A stretch of 64,000 bases of DNA from Microbaculum marinum (GTDB taxonomy: Bacteria; Pseudomonadota; Alphaproteobacteria; Rhizobiales; Tepidamorphaceae): NCBI RefSeq assembly GCF_042646165.1, contig NZ_JBHRTC010000008.1. One strand, written 5' to 3'. Below, piece after piece: positions 47,517 to 56,324 of this stretch. Made by a program: the position numbers and the translations under genes. The notes under the pieces were generated by a model. It saw nothing but the letters and a program-made list of their open reading frames with translations, was not told the origin of the DNA and did not search any database. Position 1 is the stretch's first letter, and each line of letters starts with the position of its first letter.

Positions 47517-48488
47517 CTAGGACAGCCGTTCGCGCGGCGCGCCGAAATGGCCGTAGTAGCGCGGGTTGATCGAGGAGACCGGCAGCACGATGCAGACGTC
47601 GGTGGTGCCGAACTGGTGGTCGACCACGGCACCCTCGCCGATATGGGCGCCGAGCCGGAGATAGCCCTTGATCAGCGGCGGCAGCATTCCGAGCGCCGAG
47701 CGCATGTCGATCTGGTCGGGGGCCATGCGATCCATCGGCACGTAGCGCGACGGCAGCGCGCGGACGCGCCATTCCTCGGGCGCGGCCGCATGATGGTGCA
47801 GGAACGAAAGCGGCAGCGCCAGCTTGCTCGGCTCGGTGCCTTCCAGGCTGGCGCAACCGATCATCACGTCGATCTCGTGGTGCTGGACGTACTGCCAGTT
47901 GCCGGACCACAGCAGCTCGACGGTGCGCTTGTTGCGATACTCCTTGAGGACGCAGGAGCGGCCGAGTTCGAGAAACCGCTTCGGCCGGTGCCGCTCGACG
48001 AGTTCGTTCACCTCGTACTCGCCGGCGGTGTAGAAGCCGCCGAACTGCTCGGCGACATCCTGGCGAAGCAGCCGATAGGTGCCGACCACGGCGGGCTTGG
48101 TGAGACGACGTCCAAGCCGGCGGAAGATGGTCGGATCGGGGTCGTGATCGATCACCAGGAGGTGGTCGCAGATCGCGTCGAAGCCGTCGATATCGCGGCG
48201 CCACAGCTTTCCGGTGGCGCCCGCCTGGGCCGACATTTCGCGGTAGAAGACCCGGTAGCGCAGCGCCTGGGCCAGCCGGACCTCGCGCGCATTGCGGGCG
48301 AGCCGCACCTCCAGCGAGCCGATGCGCTTCAGCGGATCGGGCAGCGGCGGCCTGCTGGCAGGAAGCGGGGAAAGCCCCCCGTCCGGCCCCGCAATGCCCG
48401 AGAACGGTCCAAGCGGAACGAACCGCCGCACGAGTCGCGTCGGCCGGAATCGATCGGTCAGTCGCATCTGGTTCTTTTGCCGCATCAT
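47517..48488 (-). CDS. olsB: L-ornithine N-alpha-acyltransferase OlsB
   Basis: A 323-residue GNAT-related acyltransferase that moves 3-hydroxyacyl chains from ACP to ornithine, the first step of ornithine-lipid synthesis. Recognisable segments are LEVRLARNAREVRLAQALRY, then RVFYREMSA, CDHLLVIDHD, GTYRLLRQD and ELGRSCVLKEYRNKR. The N-terminal 55 residues are a variable extension. The start is at one of two tandem ATGs (48488 or 48485); ATG at 48467 is also possible. Its product, lyso-ornithine lipid, is the substrate of OlsA coded at 29037. A Pho box lies 105 bases upstream. Confidence 0.88.
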   Translation of the reverse strand: MMRQKNQMRLTDRFRPTRLVRRFVPLGPFSGIAGPDGGLSPLPASRPPLPDPLKRIGSLEVRLARNAREVRLAQALRYRVFYREMSAQAGATGKLWRRDIDGFDAICDHLLVIDHDPDPTIFRRLGRRLTKPAVVGTYRLLRQDVAEQFGGFYTAGEYEVNELVERHRPKRFLELGRSCVLKEYRNKRTVELLWSGNWQYVQHHEIDVMIGCASLEGTEPSKLALPLSFLHHHAAAPEEWRVRALPSRYVPMDRMAPDQIDMRSALGMLPPLIKGYLRLGAHIGEGAVVDHQFGTTDVCIVLPVSSINPRYYGHFGAPRERLS

Positions 48489-48852
48489 GGCTGATAGACG
48501 GCTCGTCTCCCCCTCGCGGCCGGTCGCTCGGCCGACGGTGTCCGCGCCTGGACCGTCAGCCTACCCGCCCGCGACCTTAGAATCATAGTTCGCAGACAGT
48601 TCTGTGACAATTGCGAACGTAGCGGCCCCCGCAACCGGTTTGTCGTGCGGGCCGAAATCCTGAATTCGCCGGAGGGGCCGGATTGGCCTCGGATCCCGCA
48701 CGTTTGCCGGCGTTCCGGACAGCACAGCTCATCGCTTCGCCGGTGCGCCGTGGCCGCAGGGACTGAGAATAGTGTGTGCCGTCGAGGCGGCCGCAACGGC
48801 GGGAGCCCCCGTGACGTGCCACGAGGCCTGCCCGGTGCCGGCGGCGAATCAG
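48489..48852. other. 364-base gap upstream of olsB
   Basis: No gene is supported here. The end near olsB holds its presumed promoter region with the Pho box (48593-48610) nested in a 7-base inverted repeat (GTTCGCA 48588-48594, TGCGAAC 48612-48618). The rest (48640-48850), next to the comM stop, shows only Arg/Pro-rich shadow frames. Confidence 0.5.
48593..48610 (-). promoter_or_regulatory. Pho box (PhoB site) upstream of olsB
   Basis: On the olsB coding strand the 18 bases TTGTCACAGAACTGTCTG match the E. coli Pho box consensus at 13 of 18 positions, with two TGTC-containing half-sites exactly 11 bases apart and an A-rich spacer. TATGAT follows five bases after the box and may serve as a -10, though ten bases is the usual distance. 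In S. meliloti ornithine-lipid synthesis through olsB is induced by PhoB when phosphate is short, so the site makes biological sense. Binding is inferred. Confidence 0.65.
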
Positions 48853-50385
48853 TCAGGCTGCCGCCAGCAGCCCCGATCCCGCCGCCCGCATGCTGACCGC
48901 CTCGCCGATATGGATCCGGCCGACGGCATCGGCGCCGTCGAGATCGGCGAGCGTGCGGGCGACCCGAAGCACCCGGTGAAAGCCGCGGGCCGACAGGCCG
49001 AGGGTATCGGAGGCGTCGCGCAGCAGCGCCATGCCAGAGGCGTCCGGCCGCGCCACCTCCTCGAGCCGGCTCGCCGGGCACTCCGCGTTGCAGCGTACGC
49101 CGTCGAGCCCGAGCGCTGCATAGCGTTCGGTCTGCACCTGGCGCGCCGCCGCGACCCTTTCTGCAACCTCGGCGCTGCCTTCGGCCGGCGGCGGCAGGAT
49201 GAGGTCGGCCGCCGTGACGGCCGGCACCTCGAGGCGGATATCGATACGGTCGAGCAGCGGGCCGGAGATGCGGGCCTGGTAGTCGGCCGCGCAGCGGGGT
49301 CCGCGGCGGCAGGAGTGGCCCGGCTCGCCGGCCATGCCGCATCGGCAGGGGTTCATGGCCGCTATCAGCTGGAACCGGGAAGGATAGGTGACCCGGTGCA
49401 TCGCCCGGGCGATCACCGTCTCCCCGGATTCAAGCGGCTGGCGCAGCGAATCCAGGACCTGCGGCGTGAACTCCGGCAGTTCGTCGAGAAACAGCACGCC
49501 GTTGTGGGCCAGCGACACCTCGCCCGGACGGGCGCGCGGTCCGCCGCCGACCATGGCCGCCATCGAGGCGGAATGATGCGGCGCGCGGAACGGCCGTTCG
49601 GCCGACAGCCGGCCGCCGCTCAGCACGCCGGCGATCGACTGGATCATCGAGATCTCCAGAAGCTCGGCCGGGCTCAGCCTGGGCAGGATGCCGGACAGAC
49701 GCTGCGCCAGCATCGACTTGCCGGCGCCGGGCGGCCCGATGAGCAGGAGATTGTGGCTGCCCGCCGCGGCGATCTCCAGCGCCCGCTTGGCCGTCTCCTG
49801 TCCGCGGATCTCGGCGAGGTCCAGCCTGATCCCTTCGACCTGGCGCACGGCCGGCTTCGGCCGCGACAGCACCTGCGTGCCCTTGAAATGGTTGGCGATC
49901 TGGATCAGGTCGGCCGGCGCCAGCAGCTCCATGGCGGGGCTCGCCCATGCCGCCTCCGGGCCGCACTCGGCGGGACAGATCAGTCCGAGGTCCATCGAGT
50001 TGGCGCCGATCGCGGCGGGCAGCACCCCGTTTACCGGCGTAATGCGCCCGTCGAGCGCCAGTTCGCCGAGGACGCTCCAGCCGGCCAGCGCATCGGCGGG
50101 AAGCGCGCCGATCACCGCCATCAGGCCGACCGCGATCGGCAGATCGTAGTGGCTGCCCTCCTTCGGCAGGTCGGCAGGGGCGAGATTGACGGTGATGCGC
50201 TTGGGCGGCAGCGACAATCCGACCGCCGTCAGCGCGGCGCGGACCCGTTCGCGGCTCTCGGCGACGGCCTTGTCGGGCAGCCCGACGATGAAGAAGTTCG
50301 GCAGTCCCGGTGCGATCTGCACCTGCACGTCGACCCGGCGCGCCTCGATGCCGACGAATGCAACCGTGGTGACGCGAGCGACCAT
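48853..50385 (-). CDS. comM: YifB/ComM-family Mg-chelatase-like AAA+ ATPase
   Basis: A 510-residue AAA+ protein; ComM in other bacteria is a hexameric helicase that aids branch migration of DNA taken up by transformation. The N-terminal ChlI-like domain (about 10-130) shows VGLPDKAVAESRERVRAAL and NLAPADLPKEGSHYDLP. Walker A is GPPGAGKSMLAQRL near 215-225, Walker B VLFLDELPEF near 295, and a cysteine-rich MNPCRCGMAG segment near 345 precedes the C-terminal helical domain. The ATG at 50385 has AGGAGGGGG upstream. Transformation itself is not implied. Confidence 0.93.
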   Translation of the reverse strand: MVARVTTVAFVGIEARRVDVQVQIAPGLPNFFIVGLPDKAVAESRERVRAALTAVGLSLPPKRITVNLAPADLPKEGSHYDLPIAVGLMAVIGALPADALAGWSVLGELALDGRITPVNGVLPAAIGANSMDLGLICPAECGPEAAWASPAMELLAPADLIQIANHFKGTQVLSRPKPAVRQVEGIRLDLAEIRGQETAKRALEIAAAGSHNLLLIGPPGAGKSMLAQRLSGILPRLSPAELLEISMIQSIAGVLSGGRLSAERPFRAPHHSASMAAMVGGGPRARPGEVSLAHNGVLFLDELPEFTPQVLDSLRQPLESGETVIARAMHRVTYPSRFQLIAAMNPCRCGMAGEPGHSCRRGPRCAADYQARISGPLLDRIDIRLEVPAVTAADLILPPPAEGSAEVAERVAAARQVQTERYAALGLDGVRCNAECPASRLEEVARPDASGMALLRDASDTLGLSARGFHRVLRVARTLADLDGADAVGRIHIGEAVSMRAAGSGLLAAA

Positions 50386-50516
50386 GCCGTCCCCCTCCTG
50401 CCCCTCGAGGCCTTGCGAGCTCTGACGCAACGTCAAGTTTAGGCCAAGGCCGGGGTGCAATCAAGAACAAATTGGGAACATTGGCCAAGGTTCCCGGCGC
50501 GGCACCGGGAGCGGTA

Positions 50517-50975
50517 TCAGGTGGCCCGATCCGGATCGACGCGCTGGATCTGCCGGTCCAGTTCCTTGTAGCTGACCGACAGCACCTGAAACAGGACGGC
50601 CGTGGACCAGCCGAACAGCAGGACGCCGTTCATCGCCGTCATCGGGCCGATCACCTCCCACTGCGGTTCCGGCAGGACGTTGCCGTATCCCAGCGTCGTG
50701 TAGTTCACGAAGGCGAAGGCGAACTGGTCGGCGGTCGCCGGCGCCACGCCGAGCAGCCGATAGAGCTGGCTCCACACCCACACCTCGAGGATGTGGGCGG
50801 CCATCAGCACGGCCACCGAGGTGACCATGATGACGACCAGGCGCACCATGGCGCTGCGGTGGAACGCGGTGACGATCCTGCTTGCCAGGGCCCGCACCAG
50901 TGCGGACATCGCGGCAGCGTGGATCGCGATGTTGAGCAGGCTGACGGAGGCGCCGGCGACGAGGGCGTCGAACAT
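50517..50975 (-). CDS. Two-pore-helix potassium channel-like protein
   Basis: A 152-residue membrane protein with hydrophobic helices at about 8-30, 43-66 and 107-132. Between the last two lies a P loop with the selectivity filter TTLGYG (93-98, in FVNYTTLGYGNVLP), as in Ion_trans_2 channels; the usual TVGYG reads TLGYG. There is no regulatory RCK domain. Potassium conduction is the family expectation. It lies 42 bases before the HdeD gene on the same strand's downstream side, so the two may be cotranscribed. Confidence 0.82.
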   Translation of the reverse strand: MFDALVAGASVSLLNIAIHAAAMSALVRALASRIVTAFHRSAMVRLVVIMVTSVAVLMAAHILEVWVWSQLYRLLGVAPATADQFAFAFVNYTTLGYGNVLPEPQWEVIGPMTAMNGVLLFGWSTAVLFQVLSVSYKELDRQIQRVDPDRAT

Positions 50976-51017
50976 GACCGTCCCGTATCCGGCAGCCTCC
51001 CCGCGGCCGCGCGCTGC

Positions 51018-51605
51018 TCAGCCGGGCAGCTTGTTGGCGGCCAGCGCCGTCATCGTCAGCGCGATGCCGGCGAACAGCAGGTTGATGCCGACCAAGAGGC
51101 CGATCGCCCAGGCGGCGGTTCCCGGCAGGCCCGCGAAGATCAGCACGGCGAGGACGATGTCGATGACGCCGGAGAGGATCAGCCAGATCCAGCTCGACGC
51201 CGTCGCCTTGCGGAACTCGACCGCCGCGATGATCTGGAAGATCCCCTCGATGAAGAACAGGATGATCAGCGCGTAGGTCAGCGTCAGCACGCCTTCCAAG
51301 GGATTCGCGACGATGACGAAGCCGAGGATGATCGCCAGGATGCCGATGACGATCGACCACCAGAAGCCCGGGGCGCGACGGGAACTGAACGTCGCGACGA
51401 GGCGGACGACGCCGCCGATGATGAACAGCCAGCCGACGAAGATCGCCGAGGCCAGCGTGGCGACCCACGGCAGCAGGATCGCCGCGGCGCCCAGGATGAT
51501 CATGATGACGCCCTGGATCAGGAACCAGGTGCGGTGTTCGTGAATGGCGGCACGCGTCCTGTCGACCATTGCGGATTGCGACGACGCGGTGGTGTTCGGT
51601 TCCAT
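51018..51605 (-). CDS. HdeD/DUF308-family membrane protein
   Basis: A 195-residue protein with six hydrophobic helices arranged as three repeated pairs (WFLIQGVIMIILGAAAILLP, IFVGWLFIIGGVVRLVATF; WSIVIGILAIILGFVIV, ALIILFFIEGIFQIIAAVEF; WLILSGVIDIVLAVLIFAG, AIGLLVGINLLFAGIAL). This DUF308 pattern is that of HdeD, linked in E. coli to acid resistance at high cell density. The N-terminal 25 residues are hydrophilic. The exact role in this organism is unknown. Confidence 0.88.
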   Translation of the reverse strand: MEPNTTASSQSAMVDRTRAAIHEHRTWFLIQGVIMIILGAAAILLPWVATLASAIFVGWLFIIGGVVRLVATFSSRRAPGFWWSIVIGILAIILGFVIVANPLEGVLTLTYALIILFFIEGIFQIIAAVEFRKATASSWIWLILSGVIDIVLAVLIFAGLPGTAAWAIGLLVGINLLFAGIALTMTALAANKLPG

Positions 51606-51725
51606 CGATTGGCCTCCCCAGAATTGAACAGGCCGGACAGTCTCACGGGTTTGCCCCAGCGTCCAGTCAGAACGCGACGTCGCGGCACCCGATCCGCCCG
51701 GCGGACCGGCGTCCGGATCGCCGGG

Positions 51726-52910
51726 TCACGCCAGGCGGACATGCAGCGACGTGGGGGCTCGAAACTCCCAGCCGCGAAAGACGGGCGGCTGCGATCCGTC
51801 CAGGTGGATCTCGCTGGTGTTCTCCAAGAGCACCCGAAGCGCGACCTCGATCTGCGCGTTCGCAAACCACTTGCCGGCGCAGAAATGCGGTCCGAAGCCG
51901 AAGGAGGCGTGTCCGCCTTCGTCGCGATGGATGTCGAAGCGGTCGGGATCGGCGAACCTCGCCTCGTCGCGGCTGGCCGAAGCCACAACGGCGGCGATCG
52001 TCTGCCCCTTCGGCACGGTCACGCCGCCCAGTTCGGTGTCGCGTGTCGGCACGCGGATCTGCGTGCCGATCGGCGCCATCCAGCGGATACCCTCCTGGAT
52101 CGCCTTGGGCAGCATCCGTTCCATGTCGGCACGCACCTCGTCGAGCTGGTCCGGATTGTCGAGCAGCGCGATCAGCGTCGAGCCGCCGCCGTGGCCGGGC
52201 TCCTGCATGCCGCCGAGCAGCGTCACGAGGATCGACGGCATGATGAACTCGCGTGCCCGCACCTCGCCGTCGGACATCCCGTGGTGCATCATGTGGGCGA
52301 TCGGCGACCCGTCGCTTTCCCGCGCGAGCCGCGTCAGGATCGGATCCAGGGTCTCCTCGATCTCGGCCCGGGTCGCGGCACAGACGGCGGCGCGATCGGG
52401 GTCGCGCTCGAAATTGATCGCCCCCTGGGCGAGGCCCTGGAACCAGCGGCGCAGCGTCGGCACGTCGGCATCCATCACGCCGAACGAGCGGGCGAGGCTG
52501 AGCACCGAGATCGGCTCGAAATACTCCGCCATCAGGTCGGTGGAGCCGTTCGACCCGATCTTCGCGACGAGGTCCTCGGCGACCGGACGCACAAGCGCGT
52601 CGATGTAGCCTGCAACCTTGCGCGGCAGGTAGTGCGGCGCGATGCCGTCGCGGAGGGCTTTGTGCACGTCGCCGTCGACATGGATGATCGCCGGCATGCC
52701 GAAGGCCACGCACACCGGCGCGTTGGGGTCCTCGGCGGAGTACAGGTCCGGATCCTTGCCGATTGCCGCAACGTCGTCCCAGCGGGTGGCGAGCCAGGAA
52801 TTGACCGCCGGGACGAAGGCCACCGGCGCCTCGCGCCTGAGCCGCGCATAGACCGGATAGGGGTCGGTCTCGAGTTGCTCGACGGTTATCGAGTCCAGAA
52901 AGGATCCCAT
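51726..52910 (-). CDS. Cytochrome P450
   Basis: A 394-residue soluble haem monooxygenase. The haem loop FGFGPHFCAGKWFA puts the iron ligand at Cys344. The K-helix ExxR is Glu273-Arg276 (EGIRWMAP). In the I helix the usual A-G-x-E-T reads GMQEP (234-238): the acidic residue stays, but the oxygen-activating threonine is proline. The chosen ATG (MGSFLDSITVEQLE) has a weak ribosome site. It follows the subtilase gene by 97 bases on the same strand. No ferredoxin or reductase gene is next to it, so the electron donor is elsewhere. Confidence 0.92.
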   Translation of the reverse strand: MGSFLDSITVEQLETDPYPVYARLRREAPVAFVPAVNSWLATRWDDVAAIGKDPDLYSAEDPNAPVCVAFGMPAIIHVDGDVHKALRDGIAPHYLPRKVAGYIDALVRPVAEDLVAKIGSNGSTDLMAEYFEPISVLSLARSFGVMDADVPTLRRWFQGLAQGAINFERDPDRAAVCAATRAEIEETLDPILTRLARESDGSPIAHMMHHGMSDGEVRAREFIMPSILVTLLGGMQEPGHGGGSTLIALLDNPDQLDEVRADMERMLPKAIQEGIRWMAPIGTQIRVPTRDTELGGVTVPKGQTIAAVVASASRDEARFADPDRFDIHRDEGGHASFGFGPHFCAGKWFANAQIEVALRVLLENTSEIHLDGSQPPVFRGWEFRAPTSLHVRLA

Positions 52911-53007
52911 GTCCGATTGCGCCCCTGTCGCGTCCTGCTGCCGGGATCGCCAGATCCCGGCGCAAGCATGCGTCAATTCCGGCGCCGCGTCACGGCATGC
53001 CGCCGGG

Positions 53008-55104
53008 CTACGGCCAGAACCTGGGCAGCGCCCGCCCGGGCGGCAGGTCGAGCCGGCCGGCACCGCCGCGGGCGACGGGCGGGGCGGGTGTCGACCTGCC
53101 GGCTTCGTCCTGCGTCGCCTTGCCTGCGACGGCCGTGCGGTCGCCGCTGTCGCCCGCCACGAAGCGGTCGGCGATCCATCTGGTCACCTGCGGCGCGGCG
53201 ACGCTGGTGCCGGTCAGCGCCACGGTCGATCCGCTGCGCGTCCCGGCGGCAAGGACTCCCCAATGGACGAGTGAATCGTCACCGACCGCCACGGCGTCCG
53301 GCCCGGTGCGCCAGGGCGCGGGCGCGTCGCGGACGGGAGTGGTGGGGCCGCCGGCCGAATATTTCGAGACGACGGCCTCCTTGCGCAGATAGCCACCGAT
53401 CACCGCCGGTTTCTCGCCCGTGGCGATGGCATTGATCAGGCCCGCCCGCTTGACGATGCATGCCGGACTGTCGGTCTCGAGCTCGAAGCCGCCGGTGTCG
53501 AACCGCTCGTAGGAGGCGTGATCGAAGAAGGCCTGGCGGCCGCGCGTCGGATAGCCGTGAGGCGTATCGTCCCGCTGGACCCAGGCGTGGACGATCTCGC
53601 CGGACCCCAGGCTGATGTTTCGGATGCGTATGCGCCAGACGCCGGACGGGGCCAGCCGCTTGGGCGCACCGAGATACACGGTCGGCCGGATGGCGACGAC
53701 GAAGCGGCCGCGTCCGGTCGGATTGGGATCCGGATCGAACGTGTAGACGGCCTTGCAGACGACTTGGCCGTCCCGCTCCCAGACGACCCCCTGTCCTGGC
53801 TCCTCCCCGATCCACGGGCTTGTCGGGTGGGTCGGCGACCCCGGTGGCGCGATCTGCAGTTCGACGCGGCTGGCGCCGACCGGCGGGGGCGCGTAGGGCA
53901 GCCAGATCTCGACGAAGCTGGAGGTCCGGTCGTCGGGCAGCACCCGCCATTCGAGGTCGCTGGTCGCAGCCTCGGCATCGACCATTGATGTCGTGTCGTA
54001 TGCGAGCTGCGCGTGGCAGCGCGACAGGTGGCTATTGCCCGACGGCAGCACCACGGAGACGGGCTGCGGCCGGCCGGTGTGGATCTGCACGAACTCGTCG
54101 ATCGCGGCCTCCAGCTCCGAGGTCCCGTCGTGCGGGCCGGCCACCGTCCCGTAGCTGAAATTGATGACCACCGGCAGCGGCCCGCTTCCCTGCTGCCGGG
54201 CGATCCAGTCGGCGCGATCGAGGATGTAGTTCATCGCCAGGTGCACGTACGGGTCCAGGCGCGCCCCCGAGGTGTCGGCGGTGATCGCGGAGGGCAACTG
54301 CACGCATACGATCGCGCGCTCGGCGCCCTCGCCGTCACGGGGATCGTATCCCGCGGCGAGGTCCATGACATGGGTGCCGTGGGAGCTGCGGCCGGCGACC
54401 CCCTTGTGTCCCGCCTGGCCGAAATCGGCGAGCCCGGCGATCCTGTAGAAGGCATCCTCGTCGACAAGCCCGCCGTGCGTGCACTGCAGGAGCAGCTGAT
54501 CGATCGCCGCCTTGTCGTATTCCCGGCCGAACCCGGCCGGCGCACCGCTCGCAGGAACCGGGCCGTCCTGTGCCCAGGCATAGGCGATCCGGGTCGTGCC
54601 GTCGGCGTGGCGGAACCGCTCGTGGGCAATGGCGAGACCGTCGTCGATGACGCCGACCACCACCTTGCAGGGCCCGGTCGGCGACGGCGACCGCGGGGCC
54701 GGGAACGGCGTCCGGAAGCCGGCCGGCAGGCCGAGCACCGCCGCCGGGACGAGGCCCTGGAGGTCCGGCCGTTCGGCGAGCAGCTTGAAGAACTTGGCCG
54801 AAACGATCGCGGTGATGTAGGCCGGCAGCCGCGACTTGCCTCTGAGCCGGTCGAAATAGGCGGATATGTAGGCGACCGGATCCTTGCCCGGCGTCCCCGA
54901 CCCCGCCGCGTTGAACGCACTCTTCAGCCTGGCCGTCGTGACGACATCGCCGGTGTCGGGATCGGTGCCGCGGCGCAACAGCGTCGTGAACCACGGATCG
55001 GGCTCGTCGTGACCTAGCAGGAAATCGCGACCGGGCCCGAGGCTCCAGTCGCAATAGGGATCGGTCCCGAACTCCAGGCCTGCCTGCTTCCATTCGGATG
55101 CCAT
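53008..55104 (-). CDS. S8-family (subtilisin-like) serine peptidase
   Basis: A 698-residue protein without a visible signal peptide. The triad is Asp154 (VVVGVIDDG), His242 (RSSHGTHVMDLA) and Ser634 (LTGTSVAAPQV), with the oxyanion asparagine in VVLPSGNSH. About 150 residues precede the catalytic domain. Between the His and Ser parts there is a long insert (about 390-560) of beta-rich sequence (VEIWLPYAPPPVGASRVELQ; RGRFVVAIRPTVYLGAPKRL). Without a secretion signal it may act in the cytoplasm. It lies 46 bases after the haloperoxidase-like gene in a four-gene run. Confidence 0.88.
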   Translation of the reverse strand: MASEWKQAGLEFGTDPYCDWSLGPGRDFLLGHDEPDPWFTTLLRRGTDPDTGDVVTTARLKSAFNAAGSGTPGKDPVAYISAYFDRLRGKSRLPAYITAIVSAKFFKLLAERPDLQGLVPAAVLGLPAGFRTPFPAPRSPSPTGPCKVVVGVIDDGLAIAHERFRHADGTTRIAYAWAQDGPVPASGAPAGFGREYDKAAIDQLLLQCTHGGLVDEDAFYRIAGLADFGQAGHKGVAGRSSHGTHVMDLAAGYDPRDGEGAERAIVCVQLPSAITADTSGARLDPYVHLAMNYILDRADWIARQQGSGPLPVVINFSYGTVAGPHDGTSELEAAIDEFVQIHTGRPQPVSVVLPSGNSHLSRCHAQLAYDTTSMVDAEAATSDLEWRVLPDDRTSSFVEIWLPYAPPPVGASRVELQIAPPGSPTHPTSPWIGEEPGQGVVWERDGQVVCKAVYTFDPDPNPTGRGRFVVAIRPTVYLGAPKRLAPSGVWRIRIRNISLGSGEIVHAWVQRDDTPHGYPTRGRQAFFDHASYERFDTGGFELETDSPACIVKRAGLINAIATGEKPAVIGGYLRKEAVVSKYSAGGPTTPVRDAPAPWRTGPDAVAVGDDSLVHWGVLAAGTRSGSTVALTGTSVAAPQVTRWIADRFVAGDSGDRTAVAGKATQDEAGRSTPAPPVARGGAGRLDLPPGRALPRFWP

Positions 55105-55150
55105 TGCCGCTCTCCCTCACGCCGGCGGGACGGAAACGAAGTCGGTCAGC

Positions 55151-56290
55151 TCAGGACCATTCGGACAGGGCCTTGTTCCAGAATTCGGCCAGCAGCGGCG
55201 ACTGCGTGTCGCCACCGAACAGGCGGTCGTCCGGCTGATGGGTGTAGTCGACGGGCTTGAAGGTGTCCTTTTCGACGTCGTAGAGCGTCTGCCAGTCGAA
55301 ATCCGCATCCCCCGGGAAGGCGGGACCGATGAAGCGCCACGACCGGTAGCCCGGCTTGCCCTCGCAGCGGTCTGCGAGATAGCTGCCCAGGGTCAGTCCC
55401 AACACCGCGCCGGCGACGCTGTCGACGGGGAAATGGACCCCCGCCACGGTCCGGTTGATCGCGATACGCGCGGCCTGCCGCATGATCTGCTGACCGAGCA
55501 GCGGCATCTGCGCCAGGACGCCACCGCCGGACCCGGCAGCTGCCGCTTTCATGAGTCGGATCAGCACCATCGCAACCGTAAAGCATTCGGTCGCATGCCC
55601 GCTAGGCAGGCTCCCATGCGCGGGCGTCTGGATCATTGGCTGGACCTGGGGCGAGTACTCGTCTGGACGTCGGCAGGCAAGGGCTTGTTTGAAGCGCATC
55701 TCGGTGATGAACGCCATCCGCTGAGCCGCCGATATTAGTTCGACCGTCCATTTCGCGCGCTCGGGATGGACCCCGATGATCGGAAAGAAGAAATCCATGG
55801 CCCCGTTGATTTGAAACAATATTTCCTCGGCCCGGTCGGAGCGGAGGGCCGCATACTGGTTGAGGTACTCGAGCTGATTCTCGAACACGGCCAGACTTGG
55901 CCGGGACATGTTGAACAGGCGACTGTACCGTGTCATTGGTGGCTGGTTTCCTGACGCCGCCGACGTCTTGAGGTGCCAGACGGTGAAACGACCGGTGTCT
56001 TGCTTCTGCGAAAAGCCGAGCCGAGAAAACATTTCGTAATCGATGATCCCGGCTCGAACCCGAGATGACCAGCGATCGAGATTTGTCGCATCTTCGAGCT
56101 GCAGGGGCATCGGTCCCGAGGACGTCGGCGTCCAGCGACCGACAATTCCATCGCGATTGTTTATGAGACACGCGGCTATCGCGGCTTCTCCCCCGATCCC
56201 GGCTATGCCGGCAATCCCAGCAATGCCGGCGATTCCGGCTATGCCAGCTGTCGGCGCCAGTCCCGCCTGTTCAGGTGACAACGAAGTCAT
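55151..56290 (-). CDS. Vanadium-haloperoxidase/PAP2-like protein
   Basis: A 379-residue protein of the acid phosphatase-haloperoxidase fold. All three phosphate/vanadate motifs are visible: Lys201-x6-Arg208-Pro209 (KQALACRRP), Pro-Ser-Gly-His at 229-232 (SLPSGHATE) and Arg280-x5-His286-x3-Asp290 (NRTVAGVHFPVD). The body is helical, with INGAMDFFFPIIG near 161-173, and no clear membrane helix, so it resembles soluble vanadium haloperoxidases more than lipid phosphatases. Residues 15-32 are six tandem Ala-Gly-Ile units. GGGGGAG lies before the ATG. Halide use or phosphatase activity cannot be told from sequence. Confidence 0.85.
   Translation of the reverse strand: MTSLSPEQAGLAPTAGIAGIAGIAGIAGIAGIGGEAAIAACLINNRDGIVGRWTPTSSGPMPLQLEDATNLDRWSSRVRAGIIDYEMFSRLGFSQKQDTGRFTVWHLKTSAASGNQPPMTRYSRLFNMSRPSLAVFENQLEYLNQYAALRSDRAEEILFQINGAMDFFFPIIGVHPERAKWTVELISAAQRMAFITEMRFKQALACRRPDEYSPQVQPMIQTPAHGSLPSGHATECFTVAMVLIRLMKAAAAGSGGGVLAQMPLLGQQIMRQAARIAINRTVAGVHFPVDSVAGAVLGLTLGSYLADRCEGKPGYRSWRFIGPAFPGDADFDWQTLYDVEKDTFKPVDYTHQPDDRLFGGDTQSPLLAEFWNKALSEWS
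56195..56248 (-). repeat. Six 9-base tandem repeats coding Ala-Gly-Ile
   Basis: Six successive 9-base units encode (Ala-Gly-Ile)6 near the N-terminus of the haloperoxidase-like protein. The units differ at third codon positions, so the protein repeat is kept while the DNA has drifted. Confidence 0.9.
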
Positions 56291-56324
56291 CGATACTCCC
56301 CCTTTGGATGCGGTGCAGTTTTGG

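Noticed and set aside
48588..48618. The 7-base inverted repeat GTTCGCA/TGCGAAC upstream of olsB as an operator
   Set aside because: It encloses the Pho box and has a 17-base spacer; chance plus the box explains it better, though not ruled out.
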